Source: CAYLLN01 sp036496265
GTDB lineage: Bacteria > Planctomycetota > Planctomycetia > Pirellulales > Pirellulaceae
Reading direction: 5' to 3'
Assembly: GCA_036496265.1 (NCBI GenBank)
Contig: DASXLL010000386.1
Coordinates: 1-20,010 of the forward strand
DNA length: 20,010 nt
This document shows, piece after piece, positions 6,596 to 14,361 of the stretch (positions are counted from its first letter, which is position 1; each line of letters begins with the position of its first letter). The notes beneath the pieces were generated by a model. That model was not told the DNA's origin, made no database searches, and saw only the letters and a program-made list of their open reading frames with translations. Position numbers and translations under genes: made by a program.

Positions 6596-6681
6596 GCCAC
6601 TTCGTGGCTTCGCGAGTTTTAGATTGCACCTTTCTCCAGGGGCTTACGCCGCCCGGCTAAACAATGCCGCCGCTGCGCGGC
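6596..6681. repeat. REP-like short hairpins after the channel gene
   Basis: Two small hairpins, gccac-ttc-gtggc (6596-6608) and gccgc-tgc-gcggc (6669-6681), flank a ggggcttacgccgcccggct segment resembling a degenerate REP hairpin with the ttac loop also seen at 15381-15398. No gene lies between 6537 and 6788. Confidence 0.4.
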
Positions 6682-6741
6682 TGAGAGGTGAATGGGTTCG
6701 ATCTCCGTAACCCGTCGTAAACGATGGGCCTAAAATGAGAA

Positions 6742-6759
6742 AGGGCCATGAATGGCCCT
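6742..6759 (-). terminator. Probable terminator of the ParD-like gene
   Basis: A perfect 7-base stem (agggcca/tggccct) with a four-base loop. Read on the minus strand it is followed by a T-rich stretch (tttctcatttta) and lies about 30 bases past the ParD-like stop at 6789, so it fits an intrinsic terminator for that gene. Confidence 0.5.
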
Positions 6760-6788
6760 CGGGAGACGGGAGGCGCTGGCTCTCGCAT

Positions 6789-7037
6789 TCAGGCGCTTAA
6801 TTTAGCGGCTAAACGCGGCTTGCGCTTAATTAGTTCGCTTTTGACCTTCCGCCACGGCCGCATCTTTCCAGCCTTCACGTCGGCCAACCCCTCGGCGCTC
6901 CCTTCAATGGCGCTGCGCCGCTCAGCCAGCGCGTCGATCGCTTTGACTATCATTTCTTCCGCCGAGCGATACTTGCCTGCCGCCATTTCCTTGGCAATCC
7001 GCTTTTGTAATTTCACCGTCAGCGGCATGTTCGTCAT
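6789..7037 (-). CDS. ParD-like ribbon-helix-helix antitoxin, apparently orphan
   Basis: An 82-residue protein. The N-terminal half (MPLTVKLQKRIAKEMAAGK followed by YRSAEEMIVKAIDALAER) has the strand-helix-helix pattern of RHH DNA-binding antitoxins, and the C-terminal part (EGLADVKAGKMRPWRKVK) resembles the toxin-binding tail of ParD-type proteins. Such antitoxins neutralise a RelE/ParE-fold toxin and repress their own operon. The start at 7037 is supported by GGGAG eight bases upstream; another ATG lies three codons further in. Normally the toxin gene overlaps or follows directly. Here the 250 bases downstream hold only hairpins, and no ParE-like sequence was seen, so it is either an orphan or a remnant. 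Confidence 0.7.
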   Translation of the reverse strand: MTNMPLTVKLQKRIAKEMAAGKYRSAEEMIVKAIDALAERRSAIEGSAEGLADVKAGKMRPWRKVKSELIKRKPRLAAKLSA

Positions 7038-7585
7038 CGAATTGCTCCCAGATACTCGGTCTCCAGCAATCATTTTGTCGTCACTGCGACTTCGAATCAA
7101 AACGCACTGCCTCCACCGCCGGTTGGGTGGGGAAGTTTTTGCTGAGACAATACGCCAATGCTGCCGTGAACGGCCCCGCCCCTCACCCCCAGCCCCTCTC
7201 CCCACAGTACTGGTGGAGAGGGGAGCCCTTGTTGGGCGCTATTCGTTCAAGCCGCTCGACTGAATCGGAGAGTCGCTGAGGTGGCGAATAAGCGGAAGAC
7301 TTATGCCTGCCGCTCGCCGTTTGTTGGGGGGCTAAACGGTGTGCCGGCCGGTTCACCAATAGAGAGCTGAATTTGCCGCGGGCGACTCCGGCTACGTTTT
7401 TGGCGACGCCGGGGTTCCCGATGAAAATGACGAGAGGTTCTGGGAGGAATAAGAAGTCAGTCAATCCAACATTTTGGGATGAAGATCGCCACAATCTGGA
7501 CGTTTTGGCTGCCGAGTCCCTCGCTCACGCTTCGGGTTTGTGTGCCGAGACCGGTGCTAGCCCAAATCCTTATGTTGGCTGACTA
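7038..7585. other. Gene-free stretch with repeat fragments
   Basis: About 550 bases without a credible gene. It contains the 5' leader of the ParD-like gene, a GC-rich hairpin (7193-7223), and from about 7224 to 7585 sequence with no recognisable product on either strand. A segment near 7520-7548 (ccctcgctcacgcttcgggt) looks to me like a recurrent planctomycete intergenic word, from memory only. Confidence 0.55.
7193..7223. repeat. Hairpin of the cccctctcc/ggagagggg type
   Basis: A 9-base stem, cccctctcc (7193-7201) with ggagagggg (7215-7223), preceded by C-rich cccctcacccccag. This matches a widespread family of intergenic repeats whose translation gives GRGAGGEG-like strings. It lies upstream of the ParD-like gene and no gene depends on it. 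Confidence 0.6.
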
Positions 7586-7813
7586 TCAGAGCGCTCGGTG
7601 CCGCGTCGGCATGGCAATCAGGGCAATGCCAATCACGAGCGCGATCAGACCGGCCAAGGGATTGATGAAAATGGTGTACGGCCTTTGGACGTCCCAGGCG
7701 AAGAAACCAAGGGGACCAGCGACCTGCTCGGTGGTGAAATAGGTCACACTGCGTACGAAAAGGGCGAGAACACCCAAAACGATCAGCAGCACGGCAATGG
7801 AATTCGGTCGCAT
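7586..7813 (-). CDS. Small two-helix membrane protein
   Basis: A 75-residue protein of unknown function. Two hydrophobic helices, about residues 5-20 (SIAVLLIVLGVLALFV) and 52-68 (PLAGLIALVIGIALIA), are joined by a polar loop of about 30 residues containing TTEQVAGPLGFFAWDVQRP, so both ends should face the same side of the membrane. It is somewhat like the DUF3185 class of small membrane proteins, but I cannot confirm that. The ATG at 7813 is supported by a strong Shine-Dalgarno sequence, aaggaga, just upstream. It stands alone, 370 bases from the next gene on its strand. No regulatory site was recognised. Confidence 0.7.
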   Translation of the reverse strand: MRPNSIAVLLIVLGVLALFVRSVTYFTTEQVAGPLGFFAWDVQRPYTIFINPLAGLIALVIGIALIAMPTRHRAL

Positions 7814-8179
7814 GGCAGTCTCCTTTTTTGTTGGCCCTCCTTGAAAGCAGAAACGCAGTTGCCCGCACGGTGCGGGTTCGTTTTGTAGAGGGGCAATTGG
7901 CGTGCCTCGGGGCCGTGATCAAGCGAGTCTGGCCGTCAAAGTCTGAGCGGTGTGCAGTAAACTTTCGACACCGGTCCGCGGTTTGCTTGTGTCGGCATTT
8001 CTTCGGCGGCGGCCGCGAAACGAAGATCAGGTGCGGCAGGCTGTTGAGGAGAAGCTGAGTCTCATGGACCTTCCGGGTTTCCGCACCCATCCCCGGAAGG
8101 CGAGAATGTGGACGCAAAGTTCACTTTCGAGACCAGCCCGACGCAACAGTTCGCGGCCGCCGCCTTTTTTCGACGAGTG
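7814..8179. other. Gene-free stretch between two minus-strand genes
   Basis: 366 bases without a credible gene. It should hold the promoter of the 75-aa membrane protein. It contains a small cccgca/tgcggg hairpin near 7870 and a 9-base perfect inverted repeat, ccttccggg (8069-8077) with cccggaagg (8092-8100), about 80 bases past the amidohydrolase stop. That hairpin may end the amidohydrolase transcript, though no T-run follows on the minus strand. Confidence 0.6.
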
Positions 8180-9901
8180 TTACTGCACCGGAAAAACCTG
8201 CTTGCCGCCGATGTATGTTGTCAAGACTTTCGCATCCTTGATATCGTCCACTGGGCACGTCAGCAAATCGCGATCGAGCACCACTAAATCCGCCAACTTT
8301 CCCGCCTCCAGCGACCCGACCTCGTCCAAAAATACGACATAGGCGTTGTTGGCGGTGTAGAAGCGGATGGCTTGCTCGCGGGTGAGGGCTTCTTCGGGGT
8401 GAAGCTGGCCGTCGAACCATTTCGCCCGCCGCGTGATCGTGACCCACATGCCGAGGAAAGGATTGTAGGGATTGATGCTGCGGAGGGAGCCGATTTTCTG
8501 CATGTGGTCGGAGCCGCCGCCCACGATGACGCCGCTTTCGAAGAGCGATTTGAGCGGCTGGAAGTAACGGAGGCGGTCGCTGCCGAATTGGGCGGTGAGC
8601 GTGCGGGCGTCGAGGTAGAGCCAGGCAGGCTGAATGTCGGCGACGACGCCGAGCTTCGCCATTTGGTCGATCGCGTCGCGGCTCATGAAGTTGCAGTGCG
8701 TGATGCAGCCGCGAGTGGGACGGACGGGCGTTTTCTGGTTGGCTTCTTCGTAAGCCGCGAGCAGCGTGTGGATCGCGCCGTCGCCGACGCTGTGAGCTGT
8801 GAATTGGAGGCCGGACTCGACGGTGGTGGCGACGATGGCGTTGAGTTTTTCCGGCTCGATCATGAGCACGCCGCGATAATTCTCGTCGCGAATTAGATAG
8901 ATATCGGAGAGGCCCCAGGGTTGGCGCATGTAGGCGCTGCCAGTGAGCATTCCGCCGTCGAGAAAGCATTTGATTCCGACGATGTGAAGTTGGTTGTCTG
9001 GCTTTCGCAGCGGATGCGCCGCGACTTTGCGTATGTCCTCCTGCACCGTTTCCAATCGGCCGCCGCCGTTGACGGCATGGGAGATCATCATGCGGAGGCT
9101 CAGGCGGCCGTCGGACTTGAGCTGCTGGTATTCGGCGATGGCGTCGGGCGAAGCGTTGCGATCGGCGACGCAGGTGAGGCCGACGGAGTTGTAGTCGCGG
9201 AAGAGTTCGACCAGGCGATCGAGCTTCTCGGCTGTCGTGGCGGATTTTGTCGAAGACTTGCTTTTGACCGAAATGGCCCGCAAGAGGCCGGTCGGCTCAC
9301 CCGTCTTCGGATCTTTCTCGACGACGCCCGCGCCGGCCGGTTTGTAATCCTTGTCGATGCCGTTTTCCTTCATTGCCAGCGTGTTGAGCATTGAATCGGG
9401 ACCGGTGGAAAACACGACGGGGTGATTCGGCGCGACGGCGTCGAGTTCCGCCCGAGACGGATACCGCTGCTCCTTCAGCCGCGTAATAAAAATCTGCCGG
9501 ACGCTGATCCAGGAGCCTTCGGGCAAAGCTTCCGCTCGTGATTTGATGTAGGCCAGGACGTCGGCAATCGTTTCCATATCCGGCACCGGATGATCGAATT
9601 CGTGCATCGCCGCGCCGGTGGGATGCGTATGGCTGTCGATCAGCCCCGGCAACACAAATCTGCCCTGTAAATCGACGAGTTTCGTGGCATCGCCTTTGCT
9701 GGCTAATAGTTCGTCCGACTTGCCGACTTGAACGATGCGATCGCCGCGGATGGCAACGGCTTCGGCGATCGAAAAACTGCGATCGACGGTAGCGATTTTG
9801 CCGTGGTGGAGAATTAGGTCGGGGGGCTGGGCTTGAGCAGCGGAAACGGAAGCGAGGGCGACTTGAAGAGCGGCGAGGCGAAGGGAGAATAGTCGGCACA
9901 T
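8180..9901 (-). CDS. Exported YtcJ-like amidohydrolase (Amidohydro_3 type)
   Basis: A 573-residue metal-dependent hydrolase of the amidohydrolase superfamily. Residues 1-24 form a signal peptide ending in SAAQA, so it should act in the periplasm or at the cell surface. The mature part begins with the N-terminal beta-sandwich segment (PDLILHHGKIATVD). Metal ligands are visible: HTH in DSHTHP (His91, His93), IKCFLDGG with Lys311, TAHSVGDGAIH with His370, THCNFMS with His402 and GGGSDHM with Asp465. The C-terminus returns to the sandwich domain (GKLADLVVLDRDLL). YtcJ-type proteins hydrolyse amide bonds of varied small substrates, and the substrate cannot be read here. A GGAGG lies 12 bases before the ATG at 9901. 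It is transcribed away from the 80-aa protein/cyclase pair. Confidence 0.93.
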   Translation of the reverse strand: MCRLFSLRLAALQVALASVSAAQAQPPDLILHHGKIATVDRSFSIAEAVAIRGDRIVQVGKSDELLASKGDATKLVDLQGRFVLPGLIDSHTHPTGAAMHEFDHPVPDMETIADVLAYIKSRAEALPEGSWISVRQIFITRLKEQRYPSRAELDAVAPNHPVVFSTGPDSMLNTLAMKENGIDKDYKPAGAGVVEKDPKTGEPTGLLRAISVKSKSSTKSATTAEKLDRLVELFRDYNSVGLTCVADRNASPDAIAEYQQLKSDGRLSLRMMISHAVNGGGRLETVQEDIRKVAAHPLRKPDNQLHIVGIKCFLDGGMLTGSAYMRQPWGLSDIYLIRDENYRGVLMIEPEKLNAIVATTVESGLQFTAHSVGDGAIHTLLAAYEEANQKTPVRPTRGCITHCNFMSRDAIDQMAKLGVVADIQPAWLYLDARTLTAQFGSDRLRYFQPLKSLFESGVIVGGGSDHMQKIGSLRSINPYNPFLGMWVTITRRAKWFDGQLHPEEALTREQAIRFYTANNAYVVFLDEVGSLEAGKLADLVVLDRDLLTCPVDDIKDAKVLTTYIGGKQVFPVQ

Positions 9902-9958
9902 AAAACCAGGACCTCCGGTTATGAAGAAGACATCATAGCAGGCTGTGTTGGCGATTCA

Positions 9959-9980
9959 CCGGGAGCAGGTTTGCTCCCGG
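9959..9980. repeat. REP-like 9-base hairpin
   Basis: ccgggagca (9959-9967) and tgctcccgg (9972-9980) pair perfectly around the loop ggtt. It sits in the divergent spacer between the amidohydrolase and the 80-aa protein, 11 bases before the latter's ribosome-binding site, so it could lie in that transcript's leader. Shape and G/C-rich arms resemble the hairpins at 15303-15398. Confidence 0.65.
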
Positions 9981-10001
9981 CTAAGGAAGCGGAGGATTAA
10001 C

Positions 10002-10244
10002 ATGCACTACTTATATGGTTCCAAAGCTGGCGTCCCGCGGCGGCTGGTCGCCACGTTCGGCTCCGAGCAACAACTCGCGGCTTACGTCCGCTGGGCGACG
10101 CTGAAGGATTTGGGCAACCGTCAAGGCAAGTTCGAACAAGGAAGCGCCTTGGCCGGATACAATGCGTGGGAGCAATCGGCCCAGCCGCTCAGCGACGAAG
10201 ACGAAACGGCCGTGTTTCACAATCCCACGCCGACGATGCTTTAA
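10002..10244 (+). CDS. Unknown 80-residue protein upstream of the cyclase
   Basis: I do not recognise this protein. It is 80 residues, soluble, with no cysteines, no signal peptide and no membrane segment. It begins MHYLYGSKAGVPRRL, has a probable helix around residues 20-36 (GSEQQLAAYVRWATLKDL), and a polar, acidic C-terminus (SDEDETAVFHNPTPTML). The start is well supported: GGAGG at 9991-9995 lies six bases before the ATG. It is followed 44 bases later by the FHA/GAF/cyclase gene on the same strand, so the two are probably co-transcribed and may be functionally linked. Base composition is like its neighbours. Confidence 0.72.
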   Translation: MHYLYGSKAGVPRRLVATFGSEQQLAAYVRWATLKDLGNRQGKFEQGSALAGYNAWEQSAQPLSDEDETAVFHNPTPTML

Positions 10245-10288
10245 GCGCGGCCGCTGCCCAAATTCCCCACGAACGTTTACCAGCACAA

Positions 10289-12115
10289 ATGCCTGATCGT
10301 TTTCGTTTAGAAATTACCAACCGCGATCAGTTTTTTTCGTTCATGTTGGATTCGGAAGTCGGCCTGGGCCGGCAACTTTCGCCGACGGAGCCGCTCGGCA
10401 AGCTCTATTCGCATGCCGGCATTGGCGAAAACCGGATCGCGATTGCCCCTTTCTCCGAAGTCCGCGTTTCCCGACGCCAATTGCTGCTGCGGTTAACTTC
10501 GGAAGGAATCGAGGTGCTCAACCCTTCGACGAATCCCATTCTCATCGACGGCGCCATTGAGCTGGAGCCGAACGGACATCGCGTCATCGGCAAGGAAGGA
10601 CAAATCGCGTTTGGGCCATCGCGGCTCTATCAAGCTCGCGTGTCGCTGGAGAAAGAAGAATCGGTCGAGCTGCACACGCTTCCTCACGAGTCGCCCATTC
10701 CTGGAAAAAGCGACGTGGTTGGTCCAGCGGAGATGGTGGCCAGTCTTCGTCTTTCCGGCAGCAAACAAACAGAGGTTGGAAGCAAGCTGGCCTCGATCGT
10801 GGAGGTGCTGCAAAGCGCCGCGGCCGCAGGTGATTTTTTGGAGCGGGCGGCCAAGGCGGTGATCGACCTCATGAACGTCGATGCCGCCCATGTGATGCTG
10901 CTCGAAGGCGGACGCTGGCGATCACAAGCGGCCCATTACCGCAATCCGGCCAAATCCGAGGTGAAGTTTCATGCCAGTCGCCGAATGCTGGAACGCATGC
11001 GAAACGAGCGACGAGCGATATGGAGCGAAAGCTCTGGCGTCAAGAGCGGCGAATTTAGCCAGTCGGAGGTGATGGCCGTTGTGTGTGCGCCAATTTGCGA
11101 TCGGGCCGGCGAGGTAATCGGGGCACTGTATGCCGAGCGGCGGTGGTCGCTGGGTGACACGACGGAAATCGGCCCGGCGGAGGCGATGTTTGCCGAGGTG
11201 TTGGCTTACACGATCGCTGCGGGCCTCGAGCGGCAGCGGCAGGAGCGCGAAGCCGTCGATCAGCGGGTGCGATTCGAGCAGTTTTTTGGCCGCGAGTTGG
11301 CCGAGCAACTCGCTCGCGACCCCGAAATTCTCACCGGCAAAGACGCGCAGGTGACGATGCTCGCCGCCGACATCCGCGGCTTTAGCGCCATCAGCGAGCG
11401 ACTCGGCGCAAAGCTGACGCTGCTCTGGATTCAAGACATGCTGGAAGCGTTGACCGCAGTCGTCATGAATTACGGCGGTGTCGTGGTCGATTACATCGGC
11501 GACGAGATCATGGCGATGTGGGGCGCGCCAGTTTCCCAGTCCGATCAGGCCCGCCGGGCTTGCCAGGCGGCGCTGGAGATGCAGGTGGCACTTGGACCGC
11601 TCAACGCACGCTGGCAAAACCAACTGCAAAGCGAGATTCAAGTCGCGATCGGCGTTCACACGGGGACAGCTCAAGTCGGCAACATCGGCTCGCGGCGAAA
11701 ATTCAAATATGGCGCGCTCGGCCACACGGTGAATCTTGCCAGCCGCGTGCAAGGAGCGAACAAGCATTTGCGGACGAATCTGCTAATCACCAAGGCCACG
11801 CATGACGCCCTCGGCAGCGGTTTTTTGACACGGCGGCTAGGGAGTATTCAGGTCGTCAACATTGAGGAGCCGGTCGATGTCTATGAATTGCGGCTCATGG
11901 ACGACGAGCGGGGGCGAATTCTCTGCCAGCTTTATGAAAAAGCCCTGGGCGAGTTTGAGAACCAGCAATTTCGCCGGGCGGCCCGCACGTTAGGCGATTT
12001 CATTCCCAACTATGAAGATGACGGCCCGTCACACATTTTGCTGTGGCGGGCAGTCAATGGGCTGGTACAGCCGGCGGAAACATTTCAGCCTGCCTGGGCG
12101 TTGGCAGGCAAGTAA
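10289..12115 (+). CDS. FHA-like/GAF/class III nucleotide cyclase
   Basis: A 608-residue soluble signalling enzyme. Residues about 40-118 look like an FHA domain (EVRVSRRQLLLRL, then NPILIDG and a GQIAFGPS strand), suggesting phosphothreonine binding. Residues about 165-315 form a GAF domain (FLERAAKAVIDLMNVDAAHV to VVCAPICDRAGEVIGALYAE), a likely small-ligand sensor. A helical linker (FFGRELAEQLA) leads into the class III catalytic domain, about 355-530. Metal ligands Asp361 (ADIRGFS) and Asp405 (YIGDE) and transition-state residues Asn482 and Arg486 (VNLASR) are present, so it should be catalytic. The two purine-specifying positions differ from a canonical adenylate cyclase: Asp401 where Lys is expected and Gly475 where Asp or Thr is expected, so the nucleotide product is not certain. 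The ATG at 10289 is chosen at the conserved N-terminus. The stop lies 9 bases from the convergent GTPase stop. Confidence 0.92.
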   Translation: MPDRFRLEITNRDQFFSFMLDSEVGLGRQLSPTEPLGKLYSHAGIGENRIAIAPFSEVRVSRRQLLLRLTSEGIEVLNPSTNPILIDGAIELEPNGHRVIGKEGQIAFGPSRLYQARVSLEKEESVELHTLPHESPIPGKSDVVGPAEMVASLRLSGSKQTEVGSKLASIVEVLQSAAAAGDFLERAAKAVIDLMNVDAAHVMLLEGGRWRSQAAHYRNPAKSEVKFHASRRMLERMRNERRAIWSESSGVKSGEFSQSEVMAVVCAPICDRAGEVIGALYAERRWSLGDTTEIGPAEAMFAEVLAYTIAAGLERQRQEREAVDQRVRFEQFFGRELAEQLARDPEILTGKDAQVTMLAADIRGFSAISERLGAKLTLLWIQDMLEALTAVVMNYGGVVVDYIGDEIMAMWGAPVSQSDQARRACQAALEMQVALGPLNARWQNQLQSEIQVAIGVHTGTAQVGNIGSRRKFKYGALGHTVNLASRVQGANKHLRTNLLITKATHDALGSGFLTRRLGSIQVVNIEEPVDVYELRLMDDERGRILCQLYEKALGEFENQQFRRAARTLGDFIPNYEDDGPSHILLWRAVNGLVQPAETFQPAWALAGK

Positions 12116-12124
12116 ACGTCGAGC

Positions 12125-13231
12125 CTATGCCACCGGCTCCAAGATGCGGTGCGTCGGCACCGGCCGGCCGGGGCGGAATGATTGCGTCTGGTGGAATGTC
12201 GCGGTGGCCCCGCGCTCGCCACAAGCATCGCGGATAGCTTTTTCGACTTCGGCAGTCAATGTTTCCGGCGCGGTGGCAACGCGGGCGTTGACGACGAGCT
12301 CGGCCTCGCGAATTTCGCCCTTCGAGGGCAACGATAGCTCCGGCGGTGAAAAACTGCTGATCAGATTGACCACGCCGTAAAGGCCGTCAGCCATGCCGAT
12401 CGCTTTAAGGTGCGCCGTTTCGGCGTCGATTTTGGCTAGCGACGTTTGCAGCCGTGCGATGATATCGAGGAGCAGATCGTCGAGGCGGAAAGGCTTGGTC
12501 GCGGTGACTTTCAAACTGCTGTTGAGCCAGCCGAGCTCGGCTTCGCCAACGGCGTAGGTGTCGTAATCGACGTCCATGAGCCGCTGGCCGAAGCGGCCGC
12601 GCTGATCGATGAATTCGATGAGTGCGTCGAAACCAGCGCCGGTCTTGGCGGACATGCGGATGACAGGCGTGCCCGGATATTGCTTCTGCAACAGAGCAAC
12701 CAGCTCGCCGGATTCCGTCGCGGATAGCTCATCGATGCGGTTGATGACGATCAAATCGGCTTCTTCGAGCTGTTTTTTGAAGATGTAAGCCGCTTGTGGC
12801 GAGAAGCCGCCTTTTTCGACACCCTTGAGAATGCGGCTGCCGTGGCTGGGCTTTAGCAATACGGCGTACGGAGCAACATCGAATTGGGCGCTAAAAAGCT
12901 GCTGCAACGGCCGCGCGACGGTAGCGACCAGGTCGGTGCAGCTACCGACGGGCTCAGCGAGCACGGCATCGGGCTGCGCCGATTTTTCGAGCTGATCGAC
13001 CGTTTCGGTCAGCTTGTTGAAATTGCAACAGAAGCACGCTCCGGCGACTTCGCCGACATCGAAGCCTTGAGCCCGTAAGCTGCTCGTATCGACAAGATCG
13101 GTGGCCTGGTCGTTGGTGACGATGCCGACTTTTTTGCCTTGCGCCTGATAATGCCGAGCCAGGCGGGCAATCGTGGTGGTTTTGCCGGCGCCGAGAAAGC
13201 CGCCGAGCATGATGAAGCGAATGGAAGACAT
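12125..13231 (-). CDS. COG0523/CobW-type G3E GTPase
   Basis: A 368-residue P-loop GTPase of the SIMIBI G3E group, whose members act as metal chaperones or insert cofactors into metalloenzymes. Seen: Walker A GGFLGAGKTT (10-19), the metal-binding CFCC motif in GACFCCNF (64-71), LAEPVGSCTD (91-100), and the base-recognition motif NRID (164-167). The CxCC motif is the COG0523 hallmark and binds a transition metal such as zinc. The C-terminal part ends in FHQTQSFRPGRPVPTHR. I did not find a metalloenzyme target next to it; the adjacent aquaglyceroporin gene lies 55 bases upstream on the same strand, which may indicate co-transcription but not a shared role. The ATG at 13231 is preferred over a GTG three codons upstream. 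Confidence 0.9.
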   Translation of the reverse strand: MSSIRFIMLGGFLGAGKTTTIARLARHYQAQGKKVGIVTNDQATDLVDTSSLRAQGFDVGEVAGACFCCNFNKLTETVDQLEKSAQPDAVLAEPVGSCTDLVATVARPLQQLFSAQFDVAPYAVLLKPSHGSRILKGVEKGGFSPQAAYIFKKQLEEADLIVINRIDELSATESGELVALLQKQYPGTPVIRMSAKTGAGFDALIEFIDQRGRFGQRLMDVDYDTYAVGEAELGWLNSSLKVTATKPFRLDDLLLDIIARLQTSLAKIDAETAHLKAIGMADGLYGVVNLISSFSPPELSLPSKGEIREAELVVNARVATAPETLTAEVEKAIRDACGERGATATFHQTQSFRPGRPVPTHRILEPVA

Positions 13232-13286
13232 GGAATTCACAATTTTGAATGCAGAAAGATGAATTATGAATGTTGAAAGGTGTAGG

Positions 13287-14138
13287 CTACGTCCGGGGCG
13301 AGAAAGCAGGGCGAATCAGATTGTCGTAGATTCCACCGCCGGCGATGGCGCCGAGGATGGGAGCGATAATATACACGCCGATGACGCCTTTCCAGCCGTT
13401 GGGGCCGGGCATGGCCGCGGCGCCCCAACCCGCGAAGTAGGTAAACAATCGCGGGCCGAAATCGCGAGCTGGATTGAGACAGCACTGCGTTAGCGGAGCA
13501 ATAATCGAGATTAGCGCTGCAACGGTGAGGCCACAAACGAGCGGTGCGAGGTAGGGCGCTGGCGCGGAAGCGTTTTTATTGTCGCTGACGGCAAAAACGA
13601 CGAGCGCAAGGACAGCCGTGCAAAGGACCTCGGCCATGAACGCTTGGGGAAAGTCGGCCCGCGCTTGAAATACTTCCCATTCCGATTCGAGCCACTTGCC
13701 CTCAGCCGTCAGGACACCTCCAGGGGCTGGATAAAACTCGCCGTAACACGAAGCAGTGACAATGCTCCCGAGCTCGCCGCGCTTCACGCCCATCTTATCC
13801 TCTTTTTGTTTCAAACTCGGACCATAGATCACAAACAGCGCGGCCGCAGCGACAATCGCGCCGATAAGTTGCACCACGATGTACGGTGCGACTCGCGCCC
13901 AAGGAAATCGGCCCCACACAGCCAACGCAATTGTCATCGCCGGATTGATATGTGCCCCGCTTACTCCACCGACGCTATAAGCGGCGAGCGCCACGCCAAG
14001 GCCCCAAATAATGGCCACTTGCCACAATCCCGTTTGCGAGCCCGTTAGCACAGCCGAGTGCACCGCGCCGCAGCCGAAGAGAACCAGAATGAATGTGCCG
14101 AGTCCTTCGGCGAGGTACGTGCGGAGTGAAGAGGGCAT
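13287..14138 (-). CDS. Aquaglyceroporin (MIP family, GlpF-like)
   Basis: A 283-residue, six-helix channel of the major intrinsic protein family in the cytoplasmic membrane, facilitating glycerol and/or water diffusion. The two half-helix motifs are GAHINPAMTIAL with NPA at 65-67 and CCLNPARDFGPRLF with NPA at 222-224. Asp following NPAR in the second motif is the residue that usually marks the glycerol-conducting GlpF group. The loop between helices 3 and 4 (about residues 105-165) is longer than in E. coli GlpF and strongly charged at its start (KQKEDKMGVKRGE). The start at 14138 (MPSSLRTYLAEGLGTF) places the first helix normally; an ATG at 14186 would add 16 residues. No Shine-Dalgarno sequence for either. 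It is divergent from rplM. Confidence 0.93.
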   Translation of the reverse strand: MPSSLRTYLAEGLGTFILVLFGCGAVHSAVLTGSQTGLWQVAIIWGLGVALAAYSVGGVSGAHINPAMTIALAVWGRFPWARVAPYIVVQLIGAIVAAAALFVIYGPSLKQKEDKMGVKRGELGSIVTASCYGEFYPAPGGVLTAEGKWLESEWEVFQARADFPQAFMAEVLCTAVLALVVFAVSDNKNASAPAPYLAPLVCGLTVAALISIIAPLTQCCLNPARDFGPRLFTYFAGWGAAAMPGPNGWKGVIGVYIIAPILGAIAGGGIYDNLIRPAFSPRT

Positions 14139-14272
14139 GGAGCAGGTCGAGGGAGAGGATTCTGCCGGAGATGGAAAGGGCGTCATTGTAATCAGCAACC
14201 AGTTGCAGGAAAATCGCCGACTTTTGAACGGCGCAAACCGCGAATTTCGTCGCTGGCCACGCATAAAACCCC

Positions 14273-14301
14273 TTGAGGCAAAGCTTTGCGGCCGGTACAT
14301 T
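14273..14301 (+). promoter_or_regulatory. Candidate sigma-70-type promoter of rplM-rpsI
   Basis: TTGAGG (14273-14278) and TACATT (14296-14301) are separated by exactly 17 bases, giving a start of transcription near 14308 and a leader of about 55 bases to the rplM GTG. The elements are recognised by similarity to the general -35/-10 consensus; planctomycete consensus may differ. Confidence 0.4.
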
Positions 14302-14361
14302 GCTGGATTCCAATTGGTGAACAGCCGCGGCCCAAAGACCGATGCCGCGAGGAGTTACGCA

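Noticed and set aside
6748..7263. A 171-residue plus-strand frame over the ParD-like gene
   Set aside because: It is antisense to a better supported antitoxin with a Shine-Dalgarno sequence and continues into a GC-rich intergenic hairpin.
7183..7494. A 103-residue minus-strand frame in the gene-poor stretch
   Set aside because: Its C-terminal part comes from the cccctctcc hairpin repeat and the rest shows no family features or ribosome-binding site.
8121..8969. A 282-residue minus-strand frame rich in Arg, His and Pro
   Set aside because: It is another frame of the amidohydrolase; the composition is that of a GC-rich shadow and no domain is visible.
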